A stretch of 64,000 bases of DNA, from positions 2,856,148 to 2,920,147 of the forward strand of contig CP051228.1 of assembly GCA_017792345.1 (NCBI GenBank), written 5' to 3'. Each line of letters begins with the position of its first letter. Position 1 is the first letter of the stretch. The position numbers and the translations under genes are program-made. This stretch comes from Mesoflavibacter sp. GTDB taxonomy: Bacteria > Pseudomonadota > Alphaproteobacteria > UBA8366 > Aestuariispiraceae. Below the pieces are notes generated by a model. The model made no database searches. It worked only from the letters and a program-made list of their open reading frames with translations, and was not told the origin of the DNA. Shown here one piece after another: positions 26,692 through 36,002 of the stretch.

Positions 26692-27024
26692 TTAGGCTTC
26701 CGGAACGTCGCGTTCCAGCGGCTCCAAGGAACCCTTGCGGTCGCCCGGCAGATCGAATTCGGCCATGGACTTTTCCACGCCGTACTTCGTGCAGTCCCCG
26801 GCGGGGACCAGCTTCCAGGCATTGCCTTGATAGTCGACCTTGGAGGTGCCGGCACAGGTCGTTCCCGGCCCGGCGGCGCAATCGTTCTGACCGGCCAGGG
26901 AGATGCCGTAGCATTTCTCTTTGCCGGCGGCAGAGGCACTGGTGGTCGCGGCGGTCGCAGACAGGGCCAGCGCGACGGCGCCCGCGATCATGGTGGCGTT
27001 GATGGTTTTCTGATGTTCAGCCAT
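26692..27024 (-). CDS. bufA: Bufferin precursor BufA (DUF2282), copper-binding RiPP
   Basis: A 110-residue precursor with a signal peptide (residues 1 to about 33, ending ASAAG) and four cysteines in the mature part at 38, 49, 57 and 78, in the family pattern EKCYG...NDC...TCAG...GDC. Bufferins are exported copper-sequestering RiPPs in which cysteines are converted to heterocycles by BufB/BufC. The start at 27024 has AAGGAG seven bases upstream; an ATG six bases earlier is too close to it. It follows the YHS gene by 58 bp. Confidence 0.9.
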   Translation of the reverse strand: MAEHQKTINATMIAGAVALALSATAATTSASAAGKEKCYGISLAGQNDCAAGPGTTCAGTSKVDYQGNAWKLVPAGDCTKYGVEKSMAEFDLPGDRKGSLEPLERDVPEA

Positions 27025-27082
27025 GGTCATACTCCTTCGATGGTGGATCGGCGGACACCCTCCGCCGACAGGGTAACGCAAT

Positions 27083-27622
27083 TCAGTTCTGCAATGGGGC
27101 GGAAACCGTGTAGGTGCCGTCATTGTCGGCAATCGCCTTCCAGCTTCTGTCCGACGCGGGCTGGGTTTCCGACGCATTCCAGTTGGATTCGGATTTCGAC
27201 AGATTGCCGTCGATATCCTGTTCCCACAGGCCGACAACCGTCGGCGTGATGTTCAGATACAGTTTGCCGTCGACGATGCGCCACAGGTTCGGATTGCCGG
27301 GAACTTTCCCGCCCTGGGCAATGCCATAGGCGCAATGACCGTCGTAGGCCGGGGCGTATTTTTCCGGATCGGACAGGAACTTGTCGCGGTTTGCCTCGGT
27401 CGCGAAAGCCCATTGGGCACCGTTGAACTCCGCCGTGATCCCGGCATTCCCCGGCACGGCCTCTTTCTGACGCTGGCCGACCGGCATTTGGTCCAGATCG
27501 AAATAGGCGACCGGATCATAGCCGCCGATCGCAAAGCCGGACGTGTCGACATATTGTTCACCGGCCTGCGCACCGGCGACGGTCGCCAGGCCGAAGGCGG
27601 CGGCAAGGAGGAAAGTTCGCAT
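27083..27622 (-). CDS. Exported YHS-domain protein
   Basis: A 179-residue protein with a signal peptide (about 1-20, [20 protein letters not shown]) and a YHS-type domain ([14 protein letters not shown], then [39 protein letters not shown]). YHS/TRASH-like domains often bind metals. It has a GAGG site eight bases before the ATG at 27622 and is the first gene of the bufferin operon. A copper role is suggested by this position; the family is otherwise uncharacterised. Confidence 0.85.
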   Translation of the reverse strand: MRTFLLAAAFGLATVAGAQAGEQYVDTSGFAIGGYDPVAYFDLDQMPVGQRQKEAVPGNAGITAEFNGAQWAFATEANRDKFLSDPEKYAPAYDGHCAYGIAQGGKVPGNPNLWRIVDGKLYLNITPTVVGLWEQDIDGNLSKSESNWNASETQPASDRSWKAIADNDGTYTVSAPLQN

Positions 27623-27653
27623 TGCAGTTGCCTCTGTCATACGGGTTGCCGGT

Positions 27654-27707
27654 ACGGGATGTTTCCCGTGCCCCCGATATATTTTTCAGATTGCCGCCAA
27701 CGGCAAT
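27654..27707. promoter_or_regulatory. Two inverted repeats upstream of the YHS-buf operon
   Basis: ACGGGA/TCCCGT (27654-27659 and 27664-27669, 4-base loop) and ATTGCCG/CGGCAAT (27690-27696 and 27701-27707, 4-base loop) lie within 90 bp upstream of the operon's first ATG. They may be operator or leader hairpins for metal control. No consensus is recognised. Confidence 0.35.
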
Positions 27708-27751
27708 TCACGTCCTAACACCAAAACGTTATCGGGACGTCAGCGGGCCGA

Positions 27752-28330
27752 TTACAGGCTTTGCAGCAAAAGGTAGGTCTTGATCCAGCCCAGCACGCGG
27801 CCGATCGCCAGATCGCCCAGGACGAGAAGAAGGGTCACGGGCAGGCTCGTTTTGAAAAGGTGTCTCAGCACCATACCGCCGATGAAGAGGCTCCATCCCT
27901 GAATCATCAGGAAAAGGATGCGGGCGCCGCCGCTTCCGCTTTCGAAATCGATCGTCAATAGCAGGACAATCTGGATCGCCATCGGGGTCAGGACGACCCA
28001 GTTCGCGGCGACGACGTACCGAATCCAGCGTTCGGGCCGACCCAACAGAACCGACAGATAGGCCATGATCAGCGGCCAATAGACCAACTTGATCAGATAA
28101 TCCGTGGTTTCGGCGATAAAATACTCGAAACCGGGATAGTTGCTGCCATAGGTGTTGAGCCGGTACAGCGCGGCGAAGACCAATGGATAGATCAGCAGCA
28201 GGCACCAGAAGCTTTTCAGAAAGTCTTCGCGGGTGTCGCCAAACCGGTCCAGGGCGTCCATGCGGGTGCAAAAGACGTGGAAACCGTCTCTCAGCCGGCC
28301 CACCATTTCGGCGGGACCGACGGGAATCAT
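27752..28330 (-). CDS. Hypothetical multi-pass membrane protein
   Basis: A 192-residue protein with about five predicted membrane helices, e.g. [18 protein letters not shown] and [20 protein letters not shown]. It overlaps dapE by four bases (ATGA), so it is co-translated behind dapD-dapE. I recognise no named domain; similar proteins beside dapE occur in related alphaproteobacteria by my recollection of the arrangement, without known function. Confidence 0.75.
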   Translation of the reverse strand: MIPVGPAEMVGRLRDGFHVFCTRMDALDRFGDTREDFLKSFWCLLLIYPLVFAALYRLNTYGSNYPGFEYFIAETTDYLIKLVYWPLIMAYLSVLLGRPERWIRYVVAANWVVLTPMAIQIVLLLTIDFESGSGGARILFLMIQGWSLFIGGMVLRHLFKTSLPVTLLLVLGDLAIGRVLGWIKTYLLLQSL

Positions 28331-29493
28331 GATGCGGCCTTCTCGAAGTACCGGTCGATGACCTGAACATAGATATCGCGCAGCGATGTGATGTCCGCGG
28401 TCTCCACCCGTTCGTCGACTTGGTGCATGGTCTTGCCGACCAAGCCGAAATCGACGACGGGGCAGTAATCCTTGATGAAGCGGGAATCCGACGTTCCGCC
28501 GGTCGTGCTCAGTTCCGGGCGGTTGCCTGTCACCGCCTCGCAAGCCTCCACCAGCAGATCGGACAGCAGGCCCGGCGGCGTCAGGAAGCTTTCGCCGGAC
28601 ACCACGATGTCCAGGTCGAAATCGGCACCGTCGCCGGCCGCTTCGGTCAGGCGGACGCGCAAGGCGTCTTCCAGGGATGCCCCGGTATGCAGGTCGTTGT
28701 AGCGGATATTGAACCGTGCCGTTGCCAGGGCCGGGACGACATTGGTGGCCTCGTTATCGACTTCGACCCGCGTGACCGACAGGACGGACGGTTCGAAATG
28801 GTCCGACCCTTCGTCGATCCGCCAATCGACCAGGCTGGCCAGCATCCGTGTCAGGCGATGTGCGGCATTGTCCGCCAGATGCGGATAGCCGGTATGACCC
28901 TGCACGCCGCGCGCGGTGATATAGCCGTTCAGGCTGCCCCGGCGGCCGATCTTCATCATCGTGCCCAATGCGGTCGGATTGGTCGGCTCGCCGGTAATGC
29001 AATGGTCGATCCGTTCGCCCAGTTCCGCCAGGGCCGGCAGCATCTTCTTCGTGCCGTTGACGGAAGGCCCTTCCTCATCCCCGGTGATCAAGAGGCTGAT
29101 CGATCCGGAAACGGGCCCGACGCTGGCCAGGCGGTGCGAGACCGCTGCGACCCAGGCGGCAATGGCACCTTTCATGTCCGATGCGCCGCGCCCGATCAGC
29201 ATGCCGTCCCGCACGGTCGCCGCGAACGGATCCGTGCTCCAACTGGCCGCCTGTCCGACCGGCACCACGTCGGTATGCCCGGCGAAGCACAGATTGGGGG
29301 CGGCCGTACCCAGACGGGCATAGAGATTGTCGACCCGGTCCGTGCCGTCTTCCTGAAAGGGCAGACGGTGGCAGACGAAGCCCAGTTCCTCCAGGACGCC
29401 CTGCAGCAGATCGAGCGCCCCAGCCTCGGCCGGTGTGACGCTCGGGCAGCGGATCAGGTCCTGGGTGAGGGCGATCGGGTCGATTTCAGTCAT
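28327..29493 (-). CDS. dapE: Succinyl-diaminopimelate desuccinylase
   Basis: A 388-residue M20-family metallohydrolase of the succinylase branch of lysine/diaminopimelate synthesis. The zinc-site motifs are [27 protein letters not shown] and [15 protein letters not shown], and the C-terminal [11 protein letters not shown] is a DapE-specific block. The start abuts the dapD stop with no gap. The downstream membrane-protein gene overlaps it. Confidence 0.95.
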   Translation of the reverse strand: MTEIDPIALTQDLIRCPSVTPAEAGALDLLQGVLEELGFVCHRLPFQEDGTDRVDNLYARLGTAAPNLCFAGHTDVVPVGQAASWSTDPFAATVRDGMLIGRGASDMKGAIAAWVAAVSHRLASVGPVSGSISLLITGDEEGPSVNGTKKMLPALAELGERIDHCITGEPTNPTALGTMMKIGRRGSLNGYITARGVQGHTGYPHLADNAAHRLTRMLASLVDWRIDEGSDHFEPSVLSVTRVEVDNEATNVVPALATARFNIRYNDLHTGASLEDALRVRLTEAAGDGADFDLDIVVSGESFLTPPGLLSDLLVEACEAVTGNRPELSTTGGTSDSRFIKDYCPVVDFGLVGKTMHQVDERVETADITSLRDIYVQVIDRYFEKAAS

Positions 29494-30339
<846 letters not shown>

Positions 30340-30464
30340 ATCTCGGCTCACTCCCAAACGCGCCCGGCGGGCAATTTCCGATAGGGCCCCGCACGGTCGT
30401 GACAGGGTCGGCGCACCATACCGTGCGCGGCGGGTCGGTCAAGTTGGGTGGCGGCGGGAAAAGG

Positions 30465-30644
30465 CTATTCTGCGACGCGCATCGCCCGGATCTTGGTTTC
30501 GATCTCGATCCAATGCGTTTGTCCCTGTTGATCCTGATAGAACAGGCATTCTGCGGACCGGGCATGGGCAAACGCCGTGGCGCCGGGACCATGCTCGCGC
30601 AAGATGCTGCGCGCCAATTGATCTGCATTTCCGATGTCAAACAT
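30465..30644 (-). CDS. Small hypothetical protein
   Basis: A 59-residue ORF (MFDIGNADQLARSILREHG... THWIEIETKIRAM) with GAGG nine bases before the ATG at 30644. Its amphipathic helix followed by a basic WIEIETKI end looks like short conserved proteins of alphaproteobacteria, but I cannot name the family. It is upstream of dapD on the same strand, 125 bp away. Confidence 0.5.
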   Translation of the reverse strand: MFDIGNADQLARSILREHGPGATAFAHARSAECLFYQDQQGQTHWIEIETKIRAMRVAE

Positions 30645-30862
30645 CGATCGCATCCTCAGACGCATCGCCTGGACGATACATACCCTTTCCCGATGATCAT
30701 TGAACGACCGTCGGGTAAACAATTTGTAAACGCGGATGTCGAATTCGTCGGTAGGTGGGATCGCCGTCCCGAAATCGTCATCAAAAATCGACGTCCCGTT
30801 AAGGCACCATTAACTCAACCCCGCCTACCATGGCTTGCGTTCACGATATGAGGCAAAGGGCA

Positions 30863-31105
30863 ATGATTTCCGCTTGCAAGGATTCTGTCAGCCGGGCGTA
30901 TGCCCTTATCGGCGATGCCGATGAGGAAAGCGCCAAGTCGATTGTCCGTCGGCTGAGTTCTTGCGGTATCCGGGACGCCTGCCCCTATGCGCGCGAATGC
31001 GCCCGCACGGTCGGGACCCTGCGGCGCGACATTGCCGCGTCGGAAAGTACGGTCGCGGTCGTGTCCTCAAATTCCTATCTGCTGGGCTCCGACGGGTTGA
31101 TCTAG
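30863..31105 (+). CDS. Small hypothetical protein, cysteine-containing
   Basis: An 80-residue ORF starting at an ATG with AAGGG just upstream. The middle has a CGIRDACPYARECART cluster (Cys spaced 7 and 7), which could bind a metal or be chance. It is convergent with the gamma-lyase gene and has no recognised relatives. An upstream run TTAAGGCACCATTAAC gives an AT-rich promoter-like stretch. Confidence 0.45.
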   Translation: MISACKDSVSRAYALIGDADEESAKSIVRRLSSCGIRDACPYARECARTVGTLRRDIAASESTVAVVSSNSYLLGSDGLI

Positions 31106-31111
31106 GCCCGG

Positions 31112-32284
31112 TCAAACCGCCGCCAATGCGGAGTCCAGATCGGCCAGCAGGTCGTCGATATCCTCAATCCCCACGGACAGACGCACCAGGGAATCTGAAA
31201 TTCCCAGTTCTGCTCGAATCTCGGCCGGGATCGAGGCGTGGGTCATGATGGCCGGATGCTCGATCAGGCTCTCCACCCCGCCAAGGGATTCAGCCAGGGC
31301 GAACAAGTCGGTGTGTTCCAGGAAGCGGCGGCTCTCGTCCAGACCGCCCTTTAGGATCGCGGTGACGATGCCGCCATAGCCGCCGACCATCTGCCGCGCT
31401 GCCAGGTCATGCTGCGGGTGGCTTTCCAGACCGGGATAGATCACCCGTTCGACCTTGTCGTGGGCCTCCAGATACTCCGCGATCCGCATCGCGCCGGCAC
31501 AATGCTGGCGCATTCGGACGGCCAGGGTCTTCAGGCCGCGCAGGGCCAGGAAACTGTCGAACGGGCCCAGAATGCTGCCGACCGCGTTATGCAGATAGGC
31601 CATGCGGTCGGCCAGGTCGCCGTCTTCACGCAGGACCGCCACGCCGCCGACAATGTCCGAATGCCCGTTCAGATACTTCGTGGCCGAATGCACGACGATA
31701 TCGAAACCGTGGTCCAGCGGCTGCTGCACAATCGGGGATGCGAAAGTGTTGTCACAGACGGTCAGCAGCCCATGCTTCTTCGCGATCCGCGCAATGGCGT
31801 CCAGGTCGACGAGGCGCAGGGTCGGGTTGGTCGGGCTTTCGACCCAGACCATCTTGGTTTCCGGCCGGATCGCGGCTTCCAGATTGGCCGGATCGGTCAG
31901 GTCGACGAAGCTGAAATCCAAGCCAGCGGAACGCTTGCGGACATTCTCCATGATCCGGTAGCTGCCGCCGTAGAGATCGTCCATCGCGACCACATGGTCG
32001 CCGCTGTCCAGCAGTTCCAGGATCGTGCCCATGGCCGCCAGGCCGCTGGCGAAAGCATAACCGCGCGCACCGTTCTCCAGATCGGCGACGCAGGCCTCGA
32101 AGGCCATGCGCGTCGGGTTCTGGCTGCGGGAATACTCATAGCCCTTGTGAACGCCGGGGCTGTCCTGGACATAGGTCGAAGTCGCATAGATCGGCGTCAT
32201 GATCGCGCCGGTCGTCGGATCCGGGCGCTGGCCGGCATGAATGCCCCGCGTGGAGAGGCCTTGGCGGTTTTTCTTGATGGTCAT
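31112..32284 (-). CDS. Cystathionine gamma-lyase (Cys/Met-metabolism PLP enzyme)
   Basis: A 390-residue Cys/Met-metabolism PLP enzyme. The PLP lysine is in HSATKYLNGHSD, with YEYSRSQNPTR and YAFASGLAAMGTILELL near the N terminus. It could be a cystathionine gamma-lyase or gamma-synthase; lying eight bases after a cystathionine beta-synthase gene favours the lyase and reverse transsulfuration (homocysteine to cysteine). The two form an operon. Confidence 0.88.
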   Translation of the reverse strand: MTIKKNRQGLSTRGIHAGQRPDPTTGAIMTPIYATSTYVQDSPGVHKGYEYSRSQNPTRMAFEACVADLENGARGYAFASGLAAMGTILELLDSGDHVVAMDDLYGGSYRIMENVRKRSAGLDFSFVDLTDPANLEAAIRPETKMVWVESPTNPTLRLVDLDAIARIAKKHGLLTVCDNTFASPIVQQPLDHGFDIVVHSATKYLNGHSDIVGGVAVLREDGDLADRMAYLHNAVGSILGPFDSFLALRGLKTLAVRMRQHCAGAMRIAEYLEAHDKVERVIYPGLESHPQHDLAARQMVGGYGGIVTAILKGGLDESRRFLEHTDLFALAESLGGVESLIEHPAIMTHASIPAEIRAELGISDSLVRLSVGIEDIDDLLADLDSALAAV

Positions 32285-32292
32285 GATTGGCG

Positions 32293-33675
32293 TTACTTCC
32301 CGCGTTTGCGCATGTAGTTGATGAAATCGACCCTTGTGATCAGGCCGTAGAACGTGTCGGAATCCTTGACGATGGCGACCTTTTCCGCCCGGAACAGCGG
32401 CAGCAGCGCCTCGATCGGAGATTTGGGCGAGATCGTTTCAAGCTTCGCCACCATATGGTCGCCGGTCGGATCGCCGAAAGCCTTCTCGTTCTCGCAGACC
32501 GCCAGCATCAGGTCGCTTTCATCGATCAGGCCGGCGATATGGCCCTTGCCGTCCATGACCGGCAATTGCGAGACGTCGAACATCCGCATTCGGCCATAGG
32601 CCGTCGCCAGGGTCTCGTTGGGCTTCACGGTGACCACCTGGCCCTTGTCGGCGCGGCGGGTGACCAAGTCGCGCAGATCGCCGTGCTCCTCCACATCCAG
32701 CAGGCCGTTATCCAGCATCCAGGCGTCGTTATAGGCCTTGGCCAGATACTTGTTGCCGGTGTCGCAGACAAAGGTCACGACACGCTTCTTCTCTGTCTGG
32801 GCGCGGCACCATTTCAGGGCGCCGGCCAGCAAGGTGCCTGTCGAACTGCCGCCCAGGACGCCTTCCTTGATCACCAATTCGCGGGCCGCGGCAAAGGCTT
32901 CCTTGTCCGAGACATAGACCGCGTCGGCAATCAGCGAGACATCGCAGTTTGGCGGAATGAAGTCCTCGCCGATACCCTCGACCAGCCAGGAGCCGACCTC
33001 TTCCGGGACCTTGCCGGTCTTGACCGTGTCGCCGACAACCGAGCCGTCCGGGTCCGCCAGGACCATTTTCAGGGCCGGCTGCACCGTCTTGAAGTAACGG
33101 CCCAGGCCTGAAATCGTGCCGCCGGACCCGACGCCGCAGACCACGGCATCGACATCGTGATCCATCTGTTCCCAGATCTCGGGGCCGGTCGTCGTCTCGT
33201 GGGCCAGAGGGTTGGCCGGATTGGCGAATTGGTTGATCCAGATCGAATTCGGCGTTTCGTTGTGAATCCGCTCCGCCATGTCCTGATAGTATTCGGGATG
33301 GCCCTTGCCGACGTCGGAACGGGTCATGATGACCTCCGCGCCCAAGGCCTTCAGGTGGAAGATCTTGTCCTGGCTCATCTTGTCGGGGATGACCAGGACC
33401 ATGCGATAGCCTTTCTGTGCGGCGACCAGGGCGAGGCCCAGGCCGGTATTGCCGGCGGTCGCCTCAATGATCGTCCCACCCGGCTCGATCTTGCCCTCGC
33501 GCTCGGCCGCCTCGATCATCGACAGGCCGATCCGGTCCTTGATCGATCCGCCGGGATTCTGACTTTCCAGCTTCAGGAACAGCTCGCAAGGGCCCGTATC
33601 GATATTGCCGACACGGATCATCGGCGTGTTCCCGATCATCGACAGAACGTCCTTGAAAGGCTTCGCGGCACGCAT
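32293..33675 (-). CDS. Cystathionine beta-synthase with CBS-pair regulatory domain
   Basis: A 460-residue PLP enzyme joining serine and homocysteine. The catalytic core is residues 1-320 (SQNPGGSIKDRIG carries the PLP lysine; GTIIEATAGNTGLGLALVAA follows). Two CBS motifs make up residues about 330-460, which in related enzymes bind an adenosyl ligand or control activity. The ATG at 33675 has AAGGAG about nine bases upstream. It is co-transcribed with the gamma-lyase gene and divergent from a LysR gene. Confidence 0.93.
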   Translation of the reverse strand: MRAAKPFKDVLSMIGNTPMIRVGNIDTGPCELFLKLESQNPGGSIKDRIGLSMIEAAEREGKIEPGGTIIEATAGNTGLGLALVAAQKGYRMVLVIPDKMSQDKIFHLKALGAEVIMTRSDVGKGHPEYYQDMAERIHNETPNSIWINQFANPANPLAHETTTGPEIWEQMDHDVDAVVCGVGSGGTISGLGRYFKTVQPALKMVLADPDGSVVGDTVKTGKVPEEVGSWLVEGIGEDFIPPNCDVSLIADAVYVSDKEAFAAARELVIKEGVLGGSSTGTLLAGALKWCRAQTEKKRVVTFVCDTGNKYLAKAYNDAWMLDNGLLDVEEHGDLRDLVTRRADKGQVVTVKPNETLATAYGRMRMFDVSQLPVMDGKGHIAGLIDESDLMLAVCENEKAFGDPTGDHMVAKLETISPKSPIEALLPLFRAEKVAIVKDSDTFYGLITRVDFINYMRKRGK

Positions 33676-33871
33676 CGGTATCATCTCCTTTGGCACGGCG
33701 GGACCTAAGATCAGGCTCAGAATGGATATCGGTTTTGGTACGCCGTGGCTAGCGGTTGGCGTTCACGATTTTGGTGCGCCGCCGGAAACGGAACGGAAAT
33801 GAATTTGACCGGTAGGGCGGTCCAGGTAGGGTCTCGTATCGTAATTGTCGATGTTAAGGTATGGGTGCGTC

Positions 33872-34726
33872 ATGAATATCGATCATATGCGGGCCTTCTT
33901 GGAGGTCGCCGCGACCGGCAGTTTCCAACTGGCGTCAGAGCGTCTGAATGTGACGCAGTCCACCATTTCCGCCCGCATCAAGGTGCTGGAGGACCGTCTG
34001 GACCGGACCTTGTTCCATCGCCGGCGGTCGGGCGCGGAACTGACAGGCGCGGGGCAGCATTTTCACCGTTATGCCCAGACGGCGGTGCGGGCCTGGGAGC
34101 AGGCGCGCCATGAAATCGCGCTGCCAGAGGAACTGTCTTCGGTTCTGGGGATCGGCATCCATGCCACGCTATGGGATCGCATCGGCTATGCCTGGATCGA
34201 CCGAATTCAGGCGCGGGCGCCGCGTCTCGGCGTGCGGGCAGCGGTCGATTTCTCGCCGACACTGACGCGCCATGTCTGCGACGGGTTCCTCGATCTGGCG
34301 GTCCTTTACGTGCCGCAGCAGCGCTCCAACCTGACGGTCGAACTGCTGATGGAGGAGGATTTGATCATGGTGTCCGGCGCGCGGGACCGGACCTATAAGG
34401 GCTCCTGGGTCGAAGATTACATCTTCGTGGATTGGGGCGACGATTTCCGCCAGCAGCATGCGATCGCCTTCCCGGACGCCCTGACCCCGAAACTGCAGGT
34501 GGATCACCCGGCCCTGGCGCTGAATTTCGTCATTGAGCGCGGCGCGTCCGCCTATCTTTTGGCCAGTGCAGTCCGGCCCAACATTGAGAACGGCGAGGTT
34601 TTCCAGGTCGACAAGGCGCCGGTCTTTCGCCGGGCGACCTATGTCGCCTATCCCGAGAACCCGATCGACCCGGAACGCCTGACCATCGCGCTGGAGGAGT
34701 TACGGGCCCTGGTCTCTAGTGGTTGA
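33872..34726 (+). CDS. LysR-family transcriptional regulator
   Basis: A 284-residue LysR protein: HTH at residues 1-60 (FLEVAATGSFQLASERLNVT, then QSTISARIKVLE) and a C-terminal effector domain. The start at 33872 gives the usual N terminus. It is divergent from the cystathionine beta-synthase operon with a 196-bp gap, suggesting that it regulates cysteine/homocysteine genes. The 3' end overlaps the convergent PAS gene by 11 bases. Confidence 0.87.
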   Translation: MNIDHMRAFLEVAATGSFQLASERLNVTQSTISARIKVLEDRLDRTLFHRRRSGAELTGAGQHFHRYAQTAVRAWEQARHEIALPEELSSVLGIGIHATLWDRIGYAWIDRIQARAPRLGVRAAVDFSPTLTRHVCDGFLDLAVLYVPQQRSNLTVELLMEEDLIMVSGARDRTYKGSWVEDYIFVDWGDDFRQQHAIAFPDALTPKLQVDHPALALNFVIERGASAYLLASAVRPNIENGEVFQVDKAPVFRRATYVAYPENPIDPERLTIALEELRALVSSG

Positions 34727-35258
34727 ACAGCGAGGGTTCGGCGCTGTCCGAATGGCGGCACTGACTGAAATTCATCAACATGTCGATTGTCCGGCCATCC
34801 CTGGCAAGGGGCAGCATCAGGGCTTCGACACTGGCGACCATCGTAAAGGGATCAACCGATGGAGCGCCGTTGTAATGGCGCGGCATGCCGGTCTCGCAGA
34901 CGGCGATCAGGTCCGTTTCGCCATCGGAACCGGTGAAGTTTGACACCGTATCCAGCAGTTTCCCCTGCATGCGCGGCCCCCAGGAATCGAGGAAATGCCC
35001 GCCGAAAATGCGGCACCGGAAGCGCATCTTTGGATAGTCGGGATCATCGCGCACGACGTCCAGCAGCCAGATGGATTGCAGCAGGCGGGGAATGTCAGTC
35101 GGATCGATATGCTGCCGTCCGGGCAACAGGCCCGGCCCCGGGCGGCGATCGCGCCAATACGCAAGAGCATCTCGAATTACCGGGCTTTCGACCGGAATCA
35201 GCGACGGATCCTCGATCATCTCCGGGGTCAGAACGGTCGAACCTGTTTCGGCTTTCAA
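34716..35258 (-). CDS. PAS-domain protein (PAS_5-like), unknown signal
   Basis: A 180-residue single PAS-like domain of the kind abundant in Rhodospirillales (AYWRDRRPGPGLLPGRQHID, then RFRCRIFGGHFLDSWG, SVEALMLPLARDGRTIDMLM). The start is TTG with GGAGG eight bases upstream. No output domain is attached, so it probably acts as a sensory adaptor. Its ligand and partners cannot be inferred. Confidence 0.78.
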   Translation of the reverse strand: MKAETGSTVLTPEMIEDPSLIPVESPVIRDALAYWRDRRPGPGLLPGRQHIDPTDIPRLLQSIWLLDVVRDDPDYPKMRFRCRIFGGHFLDSWGPRMQGKLLDTVSNFTGSDGETDLIAVCETGMPRHYNGAPSVDPFTMVASVEALMLPLARDGRTIDMLMNFSQCRHSDSAEPSLFNH

Positions 35259-35367
35259 CGATACGTCCTCCGAGGCGCAAACCGACTATCCGGCCTCGGA
35301 CCGATAAATTCAATGCCGGTAGGCGGCGTCGGCGGGGACCGCCGGACGCCGCACTCCGAACCGGTCC

Positions 35368-35850
35368 TTACAGCTTCGCCAGAATCGCTTCGGCGGAGGA
35401 TACTTCGAACGCACCCGGCTCTTCGACGGCGAGGTGGGTCACGGTGCCGTCGTCGACGATCATCGCGAAACGTTTGCCGCGCACGCCCAGCCCGGCCGCG
35501 ACGAGGTCGAGTTCCAGACCCATGGCAGAAGTGAAGGCGGCCGAGCCGTCGGCCAGCATGTCGACCTTGCCGTCGGCCTGCTGATCCTTGCCCCAGGCGC
35601 CCATGACGAAGGCGTCATTCACGGCCAGGCAAGCGATACTGTCGACGCCCTTGGCGCGCAGCGCTTCGGATTGATTGACGAAACCGGGCAGGTGCTTGGC
35701 CGAACAGGTCGGCGTGAACGCGCCGGGCACGGAGAACAGGACGACTTTCTTGCCCGAGAAGTAATCTGCCGGGTCGACATCCTCCGGCCCGTTTTCGCCC
35801 ATCTGCTTCAGGCCGATCGCCGGAACCTTGTCGCCTTCTTTGATGCTCAT
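35368..35850 (-). CDS. Peroxiredoxin (Prx5/AhpE-type)
   Basis: A 160-residue peroxiredoxin. The peroxidatic cysteine is in SVPGAFTPTCSAKHLPGF (about residue 48), the Prx5 signature, and SIACLAVNDAFVMGAWG follows. It reduces hydrogen peroxide and organic peroxides using thiol donors. The ATG at 35850 removes an N-terminal extension that lacks family similarity. The adjacent DsbD-type reductase is on the same strand but 150 bp away. Confidence 0.93.
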   Translation of the reverse strand: MSIKEGDKVPAIGLKQMGENGPEDVDPADYFSGKKVVLFSVPGAFTPTCSAKHLPGFVNQSEALRAKGVDSIACLAVNDAFVMGAWGKDQQADGKVDMLADGSAAFTSAMGLELDLVAAGLGVRGKRFAMIVDDGTVTHLAVEEPGAFEVSSAEAILAKL

Positions 35851-36002
35851 GATTTGTCTCCATCCCGTGTGACATGCGTTGGACGGTGCAAGGAGGCTAC
35901 CCCCTTCACCCATGGTGCGGATTTAGGCTAATCCGAAAGCAAGTCCAGTGACAATTCCGACGCCTTCGGTCAACCGAGGCGCCAGCATTCATTCAGCGGC
36001 GA

